A stretch of 64,000 bases of DNA from Farysia itapuensis (Eukaryota > Basidiomycota > Ustilaginomycetes > Ustilaginales > Ustilaginaceae), in assembly GCA_023212645.1 (NCBI GenBank), contig JALBYC010000008.1, positions 124,001 to 188,000 of the forward strand, read 5' to 3'. Both the position numbers and the translations under genes were made by a program. Under the pieces are notes generated by a model, which saw nothing but the letters and a program-made list of their open reading frames with translations, did not search any database and was not told where the DNA came from. Below are positions 47,660 through 58,600 of the stretch, piece by piece; positions within the stretch are counted from its first letter, which is position 1; each line of letters begins with the position of its first letter.

Positions 47660-50600
47660 ATGTTTCAGGCATGCGGGATCTGTGCCAAGCGCAGTCGTTC
47701 TCTATGGCGATCTGGATCGTCTTCCGCAAGAACAGGCAGCTTGAGCGCTCTCAGTGGCACACTTCAGCATCAGCAGAAACGACATCATGCAGCAACGCCC
47801 GTTGACTTGCCCACAGCTCGCAAACCGCCTCGCCCGCCAAAGTCTTCCTCGTCTGCCAAACCTTTGTCTACGCCGCCGACGTTGTCACCGCTCACAGATG
47901 AGGAAGAGATACCCAGAAACGAGGTCGGCGTGCAGCTGCTTCCACGCAGACTGCACGAACAGCTCTTCCCCGCTACAATGGACCAAGTTCCACCAATCGA
48001 GCCGCAAGCTCTGAGCATATCTCGCGATCATCTCAGCCGAAACGGCCTCAAAGCATCCGACGCCGCGACTCTGCCCCAGACTTCCTTTGACCTCCCGCCA
48101 TTGCAGGGCAAAGACTTGGGCGAACACTTTTGGACCATTGGCCGACAAGTTGCGCAGCCATGGCTTGGGATGGCGCACGAATTTGCGGCACACAAGCTCA
48201 CCGACCCGCCAGAAGAGGGTGAGAAGGATACCGGTGAAACGCAGCTGGATGATTTCCGCTTTGACCCAAAAGATTGGCTGGAACTCGACTCTGAGCTTCG
48301 TGTACCGGCGCATCTCAGACCGGTGACGTGGTCTGAAGAGCCAGGATGGACAAAGTATCCCATACTGCGGTCGGCGGATGGACAGGCTTCGGCCGCTGGA
48401 CCCGGTGTCAGCGTGCCCTTCCCGGACAAGGAGGATGACTCTCTTGTGTTTGACGTCGAGACAATGGTGCATGCAGGGCCCTTTCCCGTCATGGCCACCG
48501 CCGTTGGCCGCCATGCATGGTACAGCTGGCTTTCTCCCTGGCTCCTTCAACGCGGCAAAGACCACGAGCGTCAAAATCATCTCATCCCGCTTGGACCTAG
48601 TGACAAAACCTCCGCACCACGACTGGTCATCGGCCACAATGTGTCGTTTGACAGAGCCAAGACACTGGAAGAGTACACACTCGAGCTTGGCGCGACCCGT
48701 TGGCTCGATACCATGTCTCTCCACGTTGCAACACGTGGCATCTCATCCCCTCAACGTCCGGCCTGGATGAAACACAACAAGAGCAAAGCCGAAAAAGCAG
48801 CTCAGAAACGAGCGCAAAAGATCCTCGAAGACAAGCAACTGGCCGAAGGCACCCTTCAAGCTGTTCAAAATGCGCTCGCCGGGCAAGAGTTCGACCGAGA
48901 CCAGCTGGAAGGCTTGAATCTCGAAGCCTTAGCTTTGGATCCAGCAGACATCTTGTCCGCCGATAGCACGCCACCGTGGTCTATGGATCTGCCTGTAGGC
49001 GAGGAAGTCGCGGACGGAATTGCCGCCAAGTCCGCTTCCCCGATCTACCCAGAGTCCAAATGGCTCGAAGAGACGTCCAAAAACTCGCTCGCAGACGTAG
49101 CGCGACTGCATCGTATCCCACTCAAAGTGTCCAAGGAGAGTCGGGACGCCTTCATCGAGGCCACTTCCCGCGAGCAACTCATGGCAAACGTGCAGCATCT
49201 GCTCGCGTACTGTGCCTCTGACGTGGAAGCGACACACGAAATCTTTTGTCGGACGTGGGTTGATTTTATCGCCCGCTGTCCGCATCCAGCGACCATGGCC
49301 GGGGTGTTTGGACTCGGGTCCACCTTCCTCCCTGTCGACGATGAGTGGGATGAGTACAGGTCTAGGTGCGATGAAATGTTCAACCGCGCCAACAACCAGG
49401 TGCAAGAACGTCTGATCCAACTTGCCGAAAAGCTCAAAGACGACGGCTGCAAAGACGTGTCCTGGGATCAAGCCGTTCAAATTGCAGAAGAGCGTGCAAA
49501 GATTGTCGATGAGCACAACACTGAGCCGGTGTTCCCGGACCCAAATCGGAAACGAGCGTGGTGGGAAGACGACCCCTGGTTCTCCCAGCTGGATTGGACG
49601 CCCAAGAAACCTCGCCGTCTCAAAACCCTTGCTGACGGCACAGCGGTTTCCGACCTCGCAGTACCGCACTGGTACCGCGAGAGTGTCGTTCGCAACAAAT
49701 CGAAATCCGGCTTTACCCCCAAAAATGTGGTCGCACAGCAATTGCTCCGCCTACACCTCGATGGCCGGCCCATCTTGCGCACTGGTTTGCGCGGGTGGAT
49801 GCTGGACGATGAAACTTTCCTGACCAACTCTAGTCTATTTGCAGCTTCGTCCATCAAAGCTTACGGACCACGTCTGTCTAGCAATGCTGGGCAAGCCGGC
49901 GCTGCAATCTTGGACTCCTTTCTGGGCAAAAAGGTGCTCAGCGAAGAAGAATTACTAGCCTTGACTCGTAGCGTGGCAGACTCTAGCCGGCAAATTCCCA
50001 GCGACCAGGTCGAGAATGATGTCCAATTACGCCAGCTCGATTGGACCGCCAAGGACTTGCGTACGGAAGAGCTGCTCGCGCTCAGAGGAGACGCCGCGAT
50101 GAACACAGACACACGGAAAGAACTCGAGACACAAATCGCAGAGTGGTGGCCCAAATGGTACTGGGAGCTGTACAAAAGTGCCAACAGCGGCATCAGTGTA
50201 ACGATCCGGTCGGCTATCTCACCCATCTTGCTCAAGATCTCGTGGCAGGGTTGTCCGCTGTACCGCAGTCGTGAGCACGGGTGGGTGTACCGCCACGATC
50301 CTGAACCCGACTCTACCTTGGTCACGCGTCAGCAGCCGCTTTCGTTCCGCTTGGCTGCAGATGGGCTGTTGCAGCAGCTTGCTGCTCCCGTAAAGAAGCA
50401 GCCGTCCTCTGGCTCTAAAACTTCACGTCCCAAGCCGCCGCCCATTACGAAAGGCTTTGGTGATTCCATGTTCTACAAGGTCCCCCACAGCGAGGGAGAC
50501 GGTGCTAACGTTGGCAGCCCATTCGCCAAATCTTTTATCCCGTATTTTGAGGATGGGACGCTGCAAAGTCAACATCCCGACGAGTTCGGTCGGGCTGCGG

Positions 50601-53134
50601 CCAAGACTGCTCTGGATCTCAATGCGCAGTGTTCCTACTGGATCGCGGTGCGAGACCGGGTACACAAGCAGATGGTTGTGTGGGATGGAGAGGCGTCGAC
50701 GAGAATGCAGTACGTCCAAGGTGCGTCGGGCGCTCGATCCGACCGCCCAGGCGAGGTTGAACGGCGAAAGGGCATAATCTTACCGCAAGTCGTCAGCATG
50801 GGCACAGTCACACGCCGAGCGATCGAAAACACATGGCTGACAGCGAGCAATGCGAAAAAGAACCGCGTGGGGTCTGAGCTCAAGGCGATGGTCAAAGCGC
50901 CGCCCGGCTACAGCCTGGTCGGTGCGGATGTAGACTCGGAAGAGCTCTGGATCTGCAGTGTCATGGGTGATGCACAGTTCGGCGTCCACGGCGCTACCGC
51001 TGTCGGGTGGATGACGCTCGAAGGCACTAAAGCTCTCGGCACCGATCTGCATTCCAAAACTGCTTCCATTCTGGGCATCAGTCGAAACCAGGCCAAAGTT
51101 TTCAACTATTCGCGCATTTACGGCGCCGGCATCAAGCACGCTACCCATCTCTTGCTCAAAGCCAATCCAAGTGTCAGTAATGAAGATGCCACGCTGCTCT
51201 CCAAAGACCTGTACCGCGCTACAAAGGGGCAGAACACGCATTCAGCCGAGTTTTTCGGCCACAAGTTCTGGTTCGGTGGGACAGAGAGCTACGTATTCAA
51301 CAAGCTGGAAAGCATCGCTCTGTCAGAACACCCGCAAACGCCAGCACTCGACTGTGGAGTGACGAACGCATTGACGAAAAAGTTTTTGGGCAAGGTGGAT
51401 TTCGGTAACGGTCGAATGTCGGAGGAGTACATGCCGAGTCGCATCAATTGGGTGGTGCAGAGCAGTGGTGTTGACTATTTGCATCTGCTCATCACGGGCA
51501 TGGAATGGCTTTCACAGCGCTACGGTATCAATGCGCGATTCATGCTCTCGGTGCACGACGAGGTGAGGTATCTCGTAAAGGACGAAGACCGGTATCGTGC
51601 CGCGTTGGCGCTGCAAATCGCCAACATCTGGACCCGCGCCATGTTTGCCTTCAAGCTGCAGATGGATGACCTTCCGCTTGGATGTGCCTTCTTCTCGCAG
51701 GTCGATATCGATAAAGTGCTGCGCAAAGAGGCGGACGATCCGTGCATCACTCCTTCACATCCCGAGCCAGTCCCAGCTGGTGAAGCGCTGACCATTGAGC
51801 AAATCATCAAGCAAACAGGCGGGATACTTTCGCAAAAGATGCCAGCATCAAGCGCTCTGCCTGCTCGCCAAACCGCATCGGAATGGTGTGATGCATCGTT
51901 CCCGGCATATGCATCCTCATCACAGACGCACAGGTCGATGGGACAGCGCGGGCTGTACTACCTCCAGGCGCAAGCGTCTACAGAACTGGCCGAAATTCGC
52001 GCTCTTCAGATGCGGGCCACTCTTGCCAAAGATGGCAGCGACATCCCCGCAGAAGCCCTGCCCTCAAGTTCGAGCAGTAGGTTGAAAGCCAAGCACGTGG
52101 ACGAAGACGCATGGATCCAGTCTTGCGCCGAGCAGGCTGATAACGAGAAACCGAGAAAGAGAAGCACGCCGAGACGAGGAGGCGCACCCAGCAGCAAGCG
52201 TCCCACCCTTCATGCGAGATCAGCACTAGCAGCAGCAGCAATGCCTACAGGCTCGAAAGCGTATTCGACACGCGCAAAAGCGACATCGAAGTCGTTGAGC
52301 GAATTCCTCCCGCGCAGGAAGGCCAAAGTTGGCCGACCTTTTTTCCGCGAGCCTTTGCACCGACGTATGGTGCTGTGGCAAATCTACAGACGCTTGCTGA
52401 AGGGGTGCGGCAACGACTTTCCCGAGTGGCGAGCAAAGGTGTGCTACGAGATGCGCAAGCACAAGGGTCTGACATCGAAGGCTGATGTCGACTTTCTAGT
52501 TGAACAAGCCATGGAGGTGCTGCGCAAATTTGACTCGGCTCGCGCTGGGGATGAAGCTGCACAGCTATGGCTCGACGAGAAGGAAGAAGAGTTTGCGACG
52601 TGGCGACACAAGAGGAAGTGGAGTCGCTTCTGGGTTCAGCAAGTCCAGGCTTATAGGAGACCCAAGAGGATTCCACACCACTCGGGTGCTTTGCTGTCTC
52701 CCACGCTGTACAATCGACCTCTGCCACGATACAAGCCGGTGCAGCCGACAATTGTCAGCGTGATGATCTTTCGAAGACGTGTGGCGCGCCTGCGGCGCGT
52801 CCATGCCCTAAGTGCACTATCAGAGGTCCGCACAGCTCAATTACACGAACGAAACCTCATGATGCAGCTCGATGCGACCGCTGCAAAGGAGTCGGCCGGC
52901 TTCGAGCATGTAATCAGAGATCAAGTGGCTGCCCTCATCGAGTCCTCTAAGCTGGAACAGGCGCGAAAGCAGATGATCTTTGATCCCAAGATCCTAATCC
53001 AAGCCAAGAGGGCCAGGAGAGCCAAGGCGCGAGTTCATCTTGCTCGCAAGCATGCCAAGACTGTCGCTCAACGACTGCAACTGGAACAGCAACAGGATAG
53101 CAATGCCTCAGCTTCCGGAGACAGTGTGCTCTAG
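47660..53134 (+). CDS. MIP1: Mitochondrial DNA polymerase gamma with long C-terminal extension
   Basis: 1824 residues in one exon. The first 45 residues are basic and Ser-rich, a probable mitochondrial presequence. Exonuclease motifs: Exo I (VFDVETMVHAG, D265), Exo II (HNVSFDRAK, H326) and Exo III (YCASDVEATHEIF, near 517-529). Polymerase motifs: A (VGADVDSEELW, D1090), B (RNQAKVFNYSRIYG, from R1142) and C (SVHDEVRYL, H1299-D1300). All catalytic residues are present, so replication and proofreading of mtDNA are expected. The polymerase ends by about residue 1390. A low-complexity linker follows, then a separate-looking region of about 260 residues (1560-1824), Arg/Lys-rich and helical, that begins with an LYR-like pattern (LWQIYRRLL). 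Yeast Mip1 has a shorter C-terminal extension; this one is far longer. Confidence 0.95.
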   Translation: MFQACGICAKRSRSLWRSGSSSARTGSLSALSGTLQHQQKRHHAATPVDLPTARKPPRPPKSSSSAKPLSTPPTLSPLTDEEEIPRNEVGVQLLPRRLHEQLFPATMDQVPPIEPQALSISRDHLSRNGLKASDAATLPQTSFDLPPLQGKDLGEHFWTIGRQVAQPWLGMAHEFAAHKLTDPPEEGEKDTGETQLDDFRFDPKDWLELDSELRVPAHLRPVTWSEEPGWTKYPILRSADGQASAAGPGVSVPFPDKEDDSLVFDVETMVHAGPFPVMATAVGRHAWYSWLSPWLLQRGKDHERQNHLIPLGPSDKTSAPRLVIGHNVSFDRAKTLEEYTLELGATRWLDTMSLHVATRGISSPQRPAWMKHNKSKAEKAAQKRAQKILEDKQLAEGTLQAVQNALAGQEFDRDQLEGLNLEALALDPADILSADSTPPWSMDLPVGEEVADGIAAKSASPIYPESKWLEETSKNSLADVARLHRIPLKVSKESRDAFIEATSREQLMANVQHLLAYCASDVEATHEIFCRTWVDFIARCPHPATMAGVFGLGSTFLPVDDEWDEYRSRCDEMFNRANNQVQERLIQLAEKLKDDGCKDVSWDQAVQIAEERAKIVDEHNTEPVFPDPNRKRAWWEDDPWFSQLDWTPKKPRRLKTLADGTAVSDLAVPHWYRESVVRNKSKSGFTPKNVVAQQLLRLHLDGRPILRTGLRGWMLDDETFLTNSSLFAASSIKAYGPRLSSNAGQAGAAILDSFLGKKVLSEEELLALTRSVADSSRQIPSDQVENDVQLRQLDWTAKDLRTEELLALRGDAAMNTDTRKELETQIAEWWPKWYWELYKSANSGISVTIRSAISPILLKISWQGCPLYRSREHGWVYRHDPEPDSTLVTRQQPLSFRLAADGLLQQLAAPVKKQPSSGSKTSRPKPPPITKGFGDSMFYKVPHSEGDGANVGSPFAKSFIPYFEDGTLQSQHPDEFGRAAAKTALDLNAQCSYWIAVRDRVHKQMVVWDGEASTRMQYVQGASGARSDRPGEVERRKGIILPQVVSMGTVTRRAIENTWLTASNAKKNRVGSELKAMVKAPPGYSLVGADVDSEELWICSVMGDAQFGVHGATAVGWMTLEGTKALGTDLHSKTASILGISRNQAKVFNYSRIYGAGIKHATHLLLKANPSVSNEDATLLSKDLYRATKGQNTHSAEFFGHKFWFGGTESYVFNKLESIALSEHPQTPALDCGVTNALTKKFLGKVDFGNGRMSEEYMPSRINWVVQSSGVDYLHLLITGMEWLSQRYGINARFMLSVHDEVRYLVKDEDRYRAALALQIANIWTRAMFAFKLQMDDLPLGCAFFSQVDIDKVLRKEADDPCITPSHPEPVPAGEALTIEQIIKQTGGILSQKMPASSALPARQTASEWCDASFPAYASSSQTHRSMGQRGLYYLQAQASTELAEIRALQMRATLAKDGSDIPAEALPSSSSSRLKAKHVDEDAWIQSCAEQADNEKPRKRSTPRRGGAPSSKRPTLHARSALAAAAMPTGSKAYSTRAKATSKSLSEFLPRRKAKVGRPFFREPLHRRMVLWQIYRRLLKGCGNDFPEWRAKVCYEMRKHKGLTSKADVDFLVEQAMEVLRKFDSARAGDEAAQLWLDEKEEEFATWRHKRKWSRFWVQQVQAYRRPKRIPHHSGALLSPTLYNRPLPRYKPVQPTIVSVMIFRRRVARLRRVHALSALSEVRTAQLHERNLMMQLDATAAKESAGFEHVIRDQVAALIESSKLEQARKQMIFDPKILIQAKRARRAKARVHLARKHAKTVAQRLQLEQQQDSNASASGDSVL

Positions 53135-53451
53135 CAATACTACATGCTGCGGCAGGGCAGGTCTAGATCGTTGCGGTGAAATGGAATGCCGAGAGCTTTG
53201 TGAGCGTGTCAAGAAAGGCTGGTTGGTTTTCATGGTAGAATTTGAACCGGCTAGACCGGGGGGCGGCCTACGTCACACTGCGCGCTCTCTGCCAAAATTA
53301 GCAATTCTTACGCGCCAAATTGATTGTGATTGTGATTGGGGGAGCCAGGCCAAAAGCTGATCCATCCACACTAGCCTTTCTTTCTCTTACACACATACCA
53401 TATACAGATACCCCTTACTCTCTGGAAGTACTCCCTTGCCGTAACAACAGT
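53135..53451. promoter_or_regulatory. 317-bp promoter of the Ala-rich coiled-coil gene
   Basis: Two overlapping TGTGATTG copies lie at 53325-53332 and 53331-53338, 114-127 bp before the ATG, just after a GCGCCAAAT. The rest is leader sequence. I see no gene. Confidence 0.45.
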
Positions 53452-54609
53452 ATGACAAGCCTTACTCGAAGTGGATCGGTCTTGGTGGCCGAGATCAAGG
53501 CCAACCATGGCACCGGCGAGGCCAACGGATCTGCCCTTGCCGGACACGAAGCTGGAACGGGTGTCGAGAACGGTGCTGCTTCTTCGGTGGCTCCAGCCCC
53601 ACTGGTAGACCCTTCGATTGCCACGCCTTATCCGGCAGCACAGGCTAATGGACATGCCGAGCAGGCACCAGAACCGACGCTCAACGCTGGAACTGGTGCT
53701 GTAGCCATCGATCATGCCGCCGCTCGACCTTCGACCGAGGCGGCCATGCCGTCCTCTGTCCTGCCCGCGGTAAGTGGCTCTGACCCCAACTATGTAATGC
53801 CGCAAGCGGTACCCATTGCCGCGGTCCGCCCTTCGACGGATGCTGGTGTTGGCGCGCCCGTGCCACTGGCCACTTCCGAGGCAGCTCTATCTCAAGATCA
53901 TGCTGCGCACGGCGCCATCAACGCGGACCAGGCTGGCACTGACCATGTCGGATCGGCACACGGATCCACACTGGAGCCTACTTCGGCCACTGCTGGTGCC
54001 GCACCTGGCAGCGTGCTGACCAGCGCTTCCCCCGTCCAGCATGACAATGTTGCCGAGGTTCCCGGCGCTACTGATGCTGCTTCTCACGAGCAACACTCGG
54101 CTCTTGCTCCTGCTGCCGCCGTAGCTGCGCCCGTTGCAGTCGGTGCAGGTGCAGCTGCTGTTGCCCACCAGCAGGCGGCACCGGCTGCTGCACCCGCCTC
54201 CACACTCAGCCCCAAGGAGATCAAAAAGATGGACAAACTGATGAAGACCGAGGCCAAGAACGAGAGCAAGTCGCTCAAACGAGCCATGAAGGACGCGGCG
54301 AAATCCGAGAAGCTGATGCGAAAGTCGCGCGATGCCGACGTCCAGGCACTCAAGCGCCACGAAAAGGCGACGACCAACGAGCACAAGGCAGCCAAGGCGC
54401 TCAACAAGGCCAAGGCCGAGCACGAAAAGTGTGTTGCCGAGCTTAACAAGGCGCTGGAAGACTTGGACATCAAGAAGAAGCACACGGCCACCACGCGCGA
54501 AGGCTACGAAAAGGCCAAAGCCCAGATCGACACGTTGCGATCGCAGAAGCAGGCCAACGACCGTGCCCGTATCGACCGCACTGCTGCCATCCACGGTGTG
54601 CATGTCTAG
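53452..54609 (+). CDS. Ala-rich protein with C-terminal coiled coil, function unknown
   Basis: 385 residues from the ATG at 53452 (the frame opens at TTG further up). The first 250 residues are rich in Ala, Pro, Gly, His and Ser and are disordered, with a strongly Ala/Val patch near residues 222-250. The last 130 residues are a Lys/Glu/Ala-rich helix (KEIKKMDKLMKTEAKNESKS, later KAAKALNKAKAEHEKC and EDLDIKKKH), a clear coiled coil. I recognise no family. Codon use is biased to C-ending codons, suggesting solid expression. No signal peptide. Confidence 0.78.
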   Translation: MTSLTRSGSVLVAEIKANHGTGEANGSALAGHEAGTGVENGAASSVAPAPLVDPSIATPYPAAQANGHAEQAPEPTLNAGTGAVAIDHAAARPSTEAAMPSSVLPAVSGSDPNYVMPQAVPIAAVRPSTDAGVGAPVPLATSEAALSQDHAAHGAINADQAGTDHVGSAHGSTLEPTSATAGAAPGSVLTSASPVQHDNVAEVPGATDAASHEQHSALAPAAAVAAPVAVGAGAAAVAHQQAAPAAAPASTLSPKEIKKMDKLMKTEAKNESKSLKRAMKDAAKSEKLMRKSRDADVQALKRHEKATTNEHKAAKALNKAKAEHEKCVAELNKALEDLDIKKKHTATTREGYEKAKAQIDTLRSQKQANDRARIDRTAAIHGVHV

Positions 54610-54886
54610 GTTTCCTTGGAGTTGCGATGCCCCTCCCCCTCACTATACCCTTCTACGAGATCCATCTTCCCCCCCCGCAAATTTATTGTGTTCTCCTTTC
54701 TCGCACGATAAGGGGTGAGTGAGCGATGGCGGATGAAAGTCAGACGTTTTGGATTACCAATTGTGAATTGGAAGCCGATTTGGCCCGCGCTCAGTGAGTT
54801 CCGAGTTGTGACTTGTGAGTTGGAAATCGAGATTCACATTTGGTGCGCGTTTGGCTGCTGAATTACAACCATCTCTCACACTCAAC

Positions 54887-55542
54887 ATGCTGGCTGTTAC
54901 ACGACCCATTGTTTCGTCGTCCTTGAGGGCAGTTGCACGCTCGCAGCTGCAGGCGTCGGCGCGCGTGTCTGTCGGCTCCATGGCCAGCGTTGGTCTCATG
55001 CGTTCAGCTCGATTCGCGGCAACTTCGGCAACCGCCCAGACGCACAAGCTCTCAGAGAGCCAGAACCTCGAGCTCCTCAACCAGCAAAGAGCCCTCCGTC
55101 CATCGTCCCCCCATTTCACCATCTACCAGCCCCAGATCACCTGGATCCTGTCGATCGCAAACCGAATCACCGGAACCGGTCTCTCCGTTCGTAAGTTCCT
55201 ACTGCCCTTTTGTGCAGCAGAGAGGTCTCTAACCCTCCTTTTGCTTTTGTGTCTACAGTGTTGTATGCCTACTTTACCGCCTATGCCGGTCTGCCGTTGC
55301 TCGGATTCGGCGAGATTCTGTCGACGGCAGAGCTGACCGACTTTATCGCTCAGCTGCCCTTCTGGCTCAAGACGACCCTCAAGGCTCCTCTGGCTTTCGC
55401 CTTTTCCTTCCACTCGTGGAACGGTCTGCGTCACTTGTCCTGGGACTGGGGCTACGCTCTCTCCCTCAAGGGCGTCTACCGATCGGCCTACATTGTCATG
55501 GGCCTCACCGGTCTTACCACCGTCGGTCTCTGCATGATCTAA
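54887..55542 (+). CDS. SDH3: Succinate dehydrogenase cytochrome b560 subunit (2 exons)
   Basis: Exons 54887-55190 and 55259-55542 (68-bp intron, GTAAGT to ACAG, phase 1) give 195 residues. The N-terminal 50 residues are a mitochondrial presequence ([17 protein letters not shown]). Then comes [30 protein letters not shown], matching the quinone-site helix of SDHC, followed by two more membrane segments and the heme-ligand region [15 protein letters not shown] near residue 160. The subunit anchors complex II in the inner membrane and binds ubiquinone and heme b; this site is the target of carboxamide fungicides. Where bacterial and animal SDHC have SI-HR, this reads SIANR, as I recall for other filamentous fungi. 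Upstream there is a CCAAT. Confidence 0.95.
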
Positions 55543-55635
55543 TTCCGCGCACACCCCAAATTGCAATTTCATCGCCAAACCCTCCGTCTGTGTGTATGTG
55601 TATGTATTGTATCATGTGTGGTTTCTATGGCGGTC

Positions 55636-58600
55636 TCAACGCTGGCTGGAGCTGTCGTCGCTGTCGCTTTCGTCAGAGCCGCTCTCGCTCCCGCTTTCTT
55701 CGTCATCATCGTCATCTTGGCCCAGATCGATTTCTCGTCGCTCCATGTGGTAGCCGAGTTGAGAGAGCTGTTGCTCAATCTCGTCCACTTTGCTGGGCGG
55801 CGCAACGACGGCAGCGACACTGGTCGCTGGATCAAATAGCGGCAGGACGTACTTGCGCAGACTCTGCTGCACGTCTTCCAGCGAGACATGCTCTACCGCC
55901 TTGAGCAGCAGCTTGCCCCGATTCTTGGGCGCATTCTTCAGCACTTGGTCCACAAAGCTCTCCTGCGCAGCGCCAGAGACGGTCCCCTCGGACTCGGCCA
56001 CGCTAAAGTGCAGCGAACTCTTGGCCGATTCCAGCGTAGTCTCGTCAATGGCAAGTTCCAACTGCTGCTGCTGCCCTTCCGCCGCCGTCGTGGCGGCGGT
56101 GGTAGTAGCGGCAGTGTTGTCGCGACACAGGGCTTGAATCACCTTACGAGCCTCGATGAATGCTTTGGCCGAATCGGGCGAGCGGTAGAGACTGAATTGG
56201 ATCAAGTTGCTCTCGGCGTTGGAGCTGATCCCCGCGCCGTAGGCGAGACCGGCACCGCGGATGTAGCGCCACAGATACGACTCCATGGCGTTCAAGATGG
56301 TCAGTGTGGTGATGAGCGCCGGTGCATCCGGATGAGTGTACGAGGAAATGCCTTTGCTGGTAAAGTATGAGTAGGACGACTCAATCGTCGGCAGGGCAGT
56401 AATGAGACCTTTCAGCGCCGGGTTCTTACCCAGCGGCGTCAGCATGTCCTTGCTCCACGGCACAGGTAGCGACGGCTTAACGTCCCACGATGGCTGAACA
56501 AAGTTCTTCGCCCACGAGCCCTTTGGCTCCGGCAGGGACAGAACATCACCGGCGACCGAGACGCGCACATTCTCCGGCCGCAGCAGAATGGAACGGATCC
56601 GTTCAAAGTCCTGCACCACCTTGTCCGGGTTGGTGTTGAGTGCCTCCTGCAGGGCCGGCATGGTGGTGACCAATTTCAAGATACTGTTGGCCAAGTTGGT
56701 TGACTTTTCTGCGTCGTGCGTGAGCGATCTGCTGAGGGCGGAAGCGATTGTGCGTCCGCTCCGTTTCTGCTCCGGCAGAGACTGGATCGTCTTGCTGATC
56801 GAGACTTTGAGTCGGTCAACGGCGAATTGGCTGCCATACAGCAGGTCGCGCAACCATGCAATGCCCTTTTCGTAATTCGCCTTTTCCAGTTTCAGCTCGG
56901 CGCAGATAAGTTCCCCGAACCCGCCCGTTCCAAGCGAAACATCGTACTCGAGCGTGTCGACATCCAGTCCCTTGACGACCTGTTCGTACGTAAGTGCTTC
57001 CTTCGACCCATCCTGCTTGACGACGGGTAGCGAGAACAGCACGGAAAGGTACAGCTGCATCTGCGCCTTGAGCTCCGCCGGCAAGTCAGCGGTAGACAGC
57101 ACGACAGAGATCGAGACAAACGCTGAGTTGACATGATCAAACTGGGCGAAAAAGGGGAGGCAGGCTTGATCGGCGTCGACATGCGCCTGCACCTGCTGGT
57201 CCAACTCGCTCGGCTTCTTCTCCACCTGGACACCGTACGCCGACTCAGCCGGCTGCAGCTGGTCTTTGCCGTCTACCTTGGGCAACACTTGCGCAGTTCC
57301 CACTGGGATCCACTGAATACTGTCTGTGCTCGGGATCTTGAAGTTGCGCAGCATTTCGTCGGGGATCGTCTTGTCGTTCTGCTGCTTGGCATCTTCCAAT
57401 TTGCGTTCCAGCTGTTCGAGTCCACCAGGGCCGAGCTTCTCTTTGCGTTCGGCTTCGAGCGCCTTGGTGTCAGCCTTGAGCTTGTCAGACAGCGCCGCCG
57501 ACGGTCGACCAACGACGACGAGACGAGCATTGTCAATAAAGTACTTTTGCAGAACCGTAACCCACTGGGCACTGGACCAGGTAAGCAGCTCGTCGTAACG
57601 CGACATGTCGTCTAGCGCAGCATGTAAATCCTCTCCGGTGCGCTTTCCATACAGGAAATCAGTGATGAGAAGGTCTGCGAACGAGTCGGCTGGTTTGGTC
57701 TCAAGGCCTGAGAGGACTTTGAGCTTGTCTCGCTTGATGATCATCTTCATACGCTCCATGTCGATCCCCTGCTGAGCAATCTCGTTCAAAAGCTGGGCCA
57801 ATTGTGTGTCGAGCTTGTCCAATTGTTCGGCGGGAACGGAGGAGAAGTAGGCAGAGATGAGGGATGCGCCAGCCTTGTCCGACAGACCGATGTACACATC
57901 GGTGCACATCGGGTCATCTCGCTCGACAAATGCTCTCTGGATAGCCGAGACGGGCGAGTCGGTGAGGTAGGTGCTGAGGATGTTGACAGCTTCCGACGTC
58001 AGCCAGTCTTGGAACGAAGGCCCGACCCAGGAAAGCTGCACTTCGCCCACGCTCTCGTCCTTTTCCGGGAAATCGACAAAGGCACGGCGTCGTTTCGGGT
58101 CAGGCTTGTCTCCATGAGCAGGAGGGTCTGCTGGGTCGAGACCAGGCTGCTCTAAGGTGCTTCCATCGATCGTGGGAGGTTTGGCCGAATCCGTCTCTAC
58201 GAAGGGTCGCTTCCATCCTTTAGGTCCGGTGGCGTGTGCATCACGTTTGGCGACAAGTCGTTCCTCGACGGGCGCCAGTGTGTCGAGCAGTTGTGCGCGC
58301 TCCAAGGGACCACAGACGACGAGCGCCGCGTTGTGTGGGGCGTAGTACTGCTTGTGATAATCGCGGATCTTGTCGACGTTGAGCTTGCGCAGAGCTGCCA
58401 TAAGCCCGCCTGTTTCCGAGCGATAGGCAGAGGTGGGCGGATAGAGCATACGCTGTGCCTTGAGCTCCATCAGATCCCCTGAAGAGTTCTCCCGACCTTG
58501 CATTTCGGAGAAGACAACACCGGCGTCCTGCGCCTTGGAATTGACGTGGTATACCTCGGTGACAAAACCTGCTTCTGTAAGTGTGGGGAAGAAGACATGG

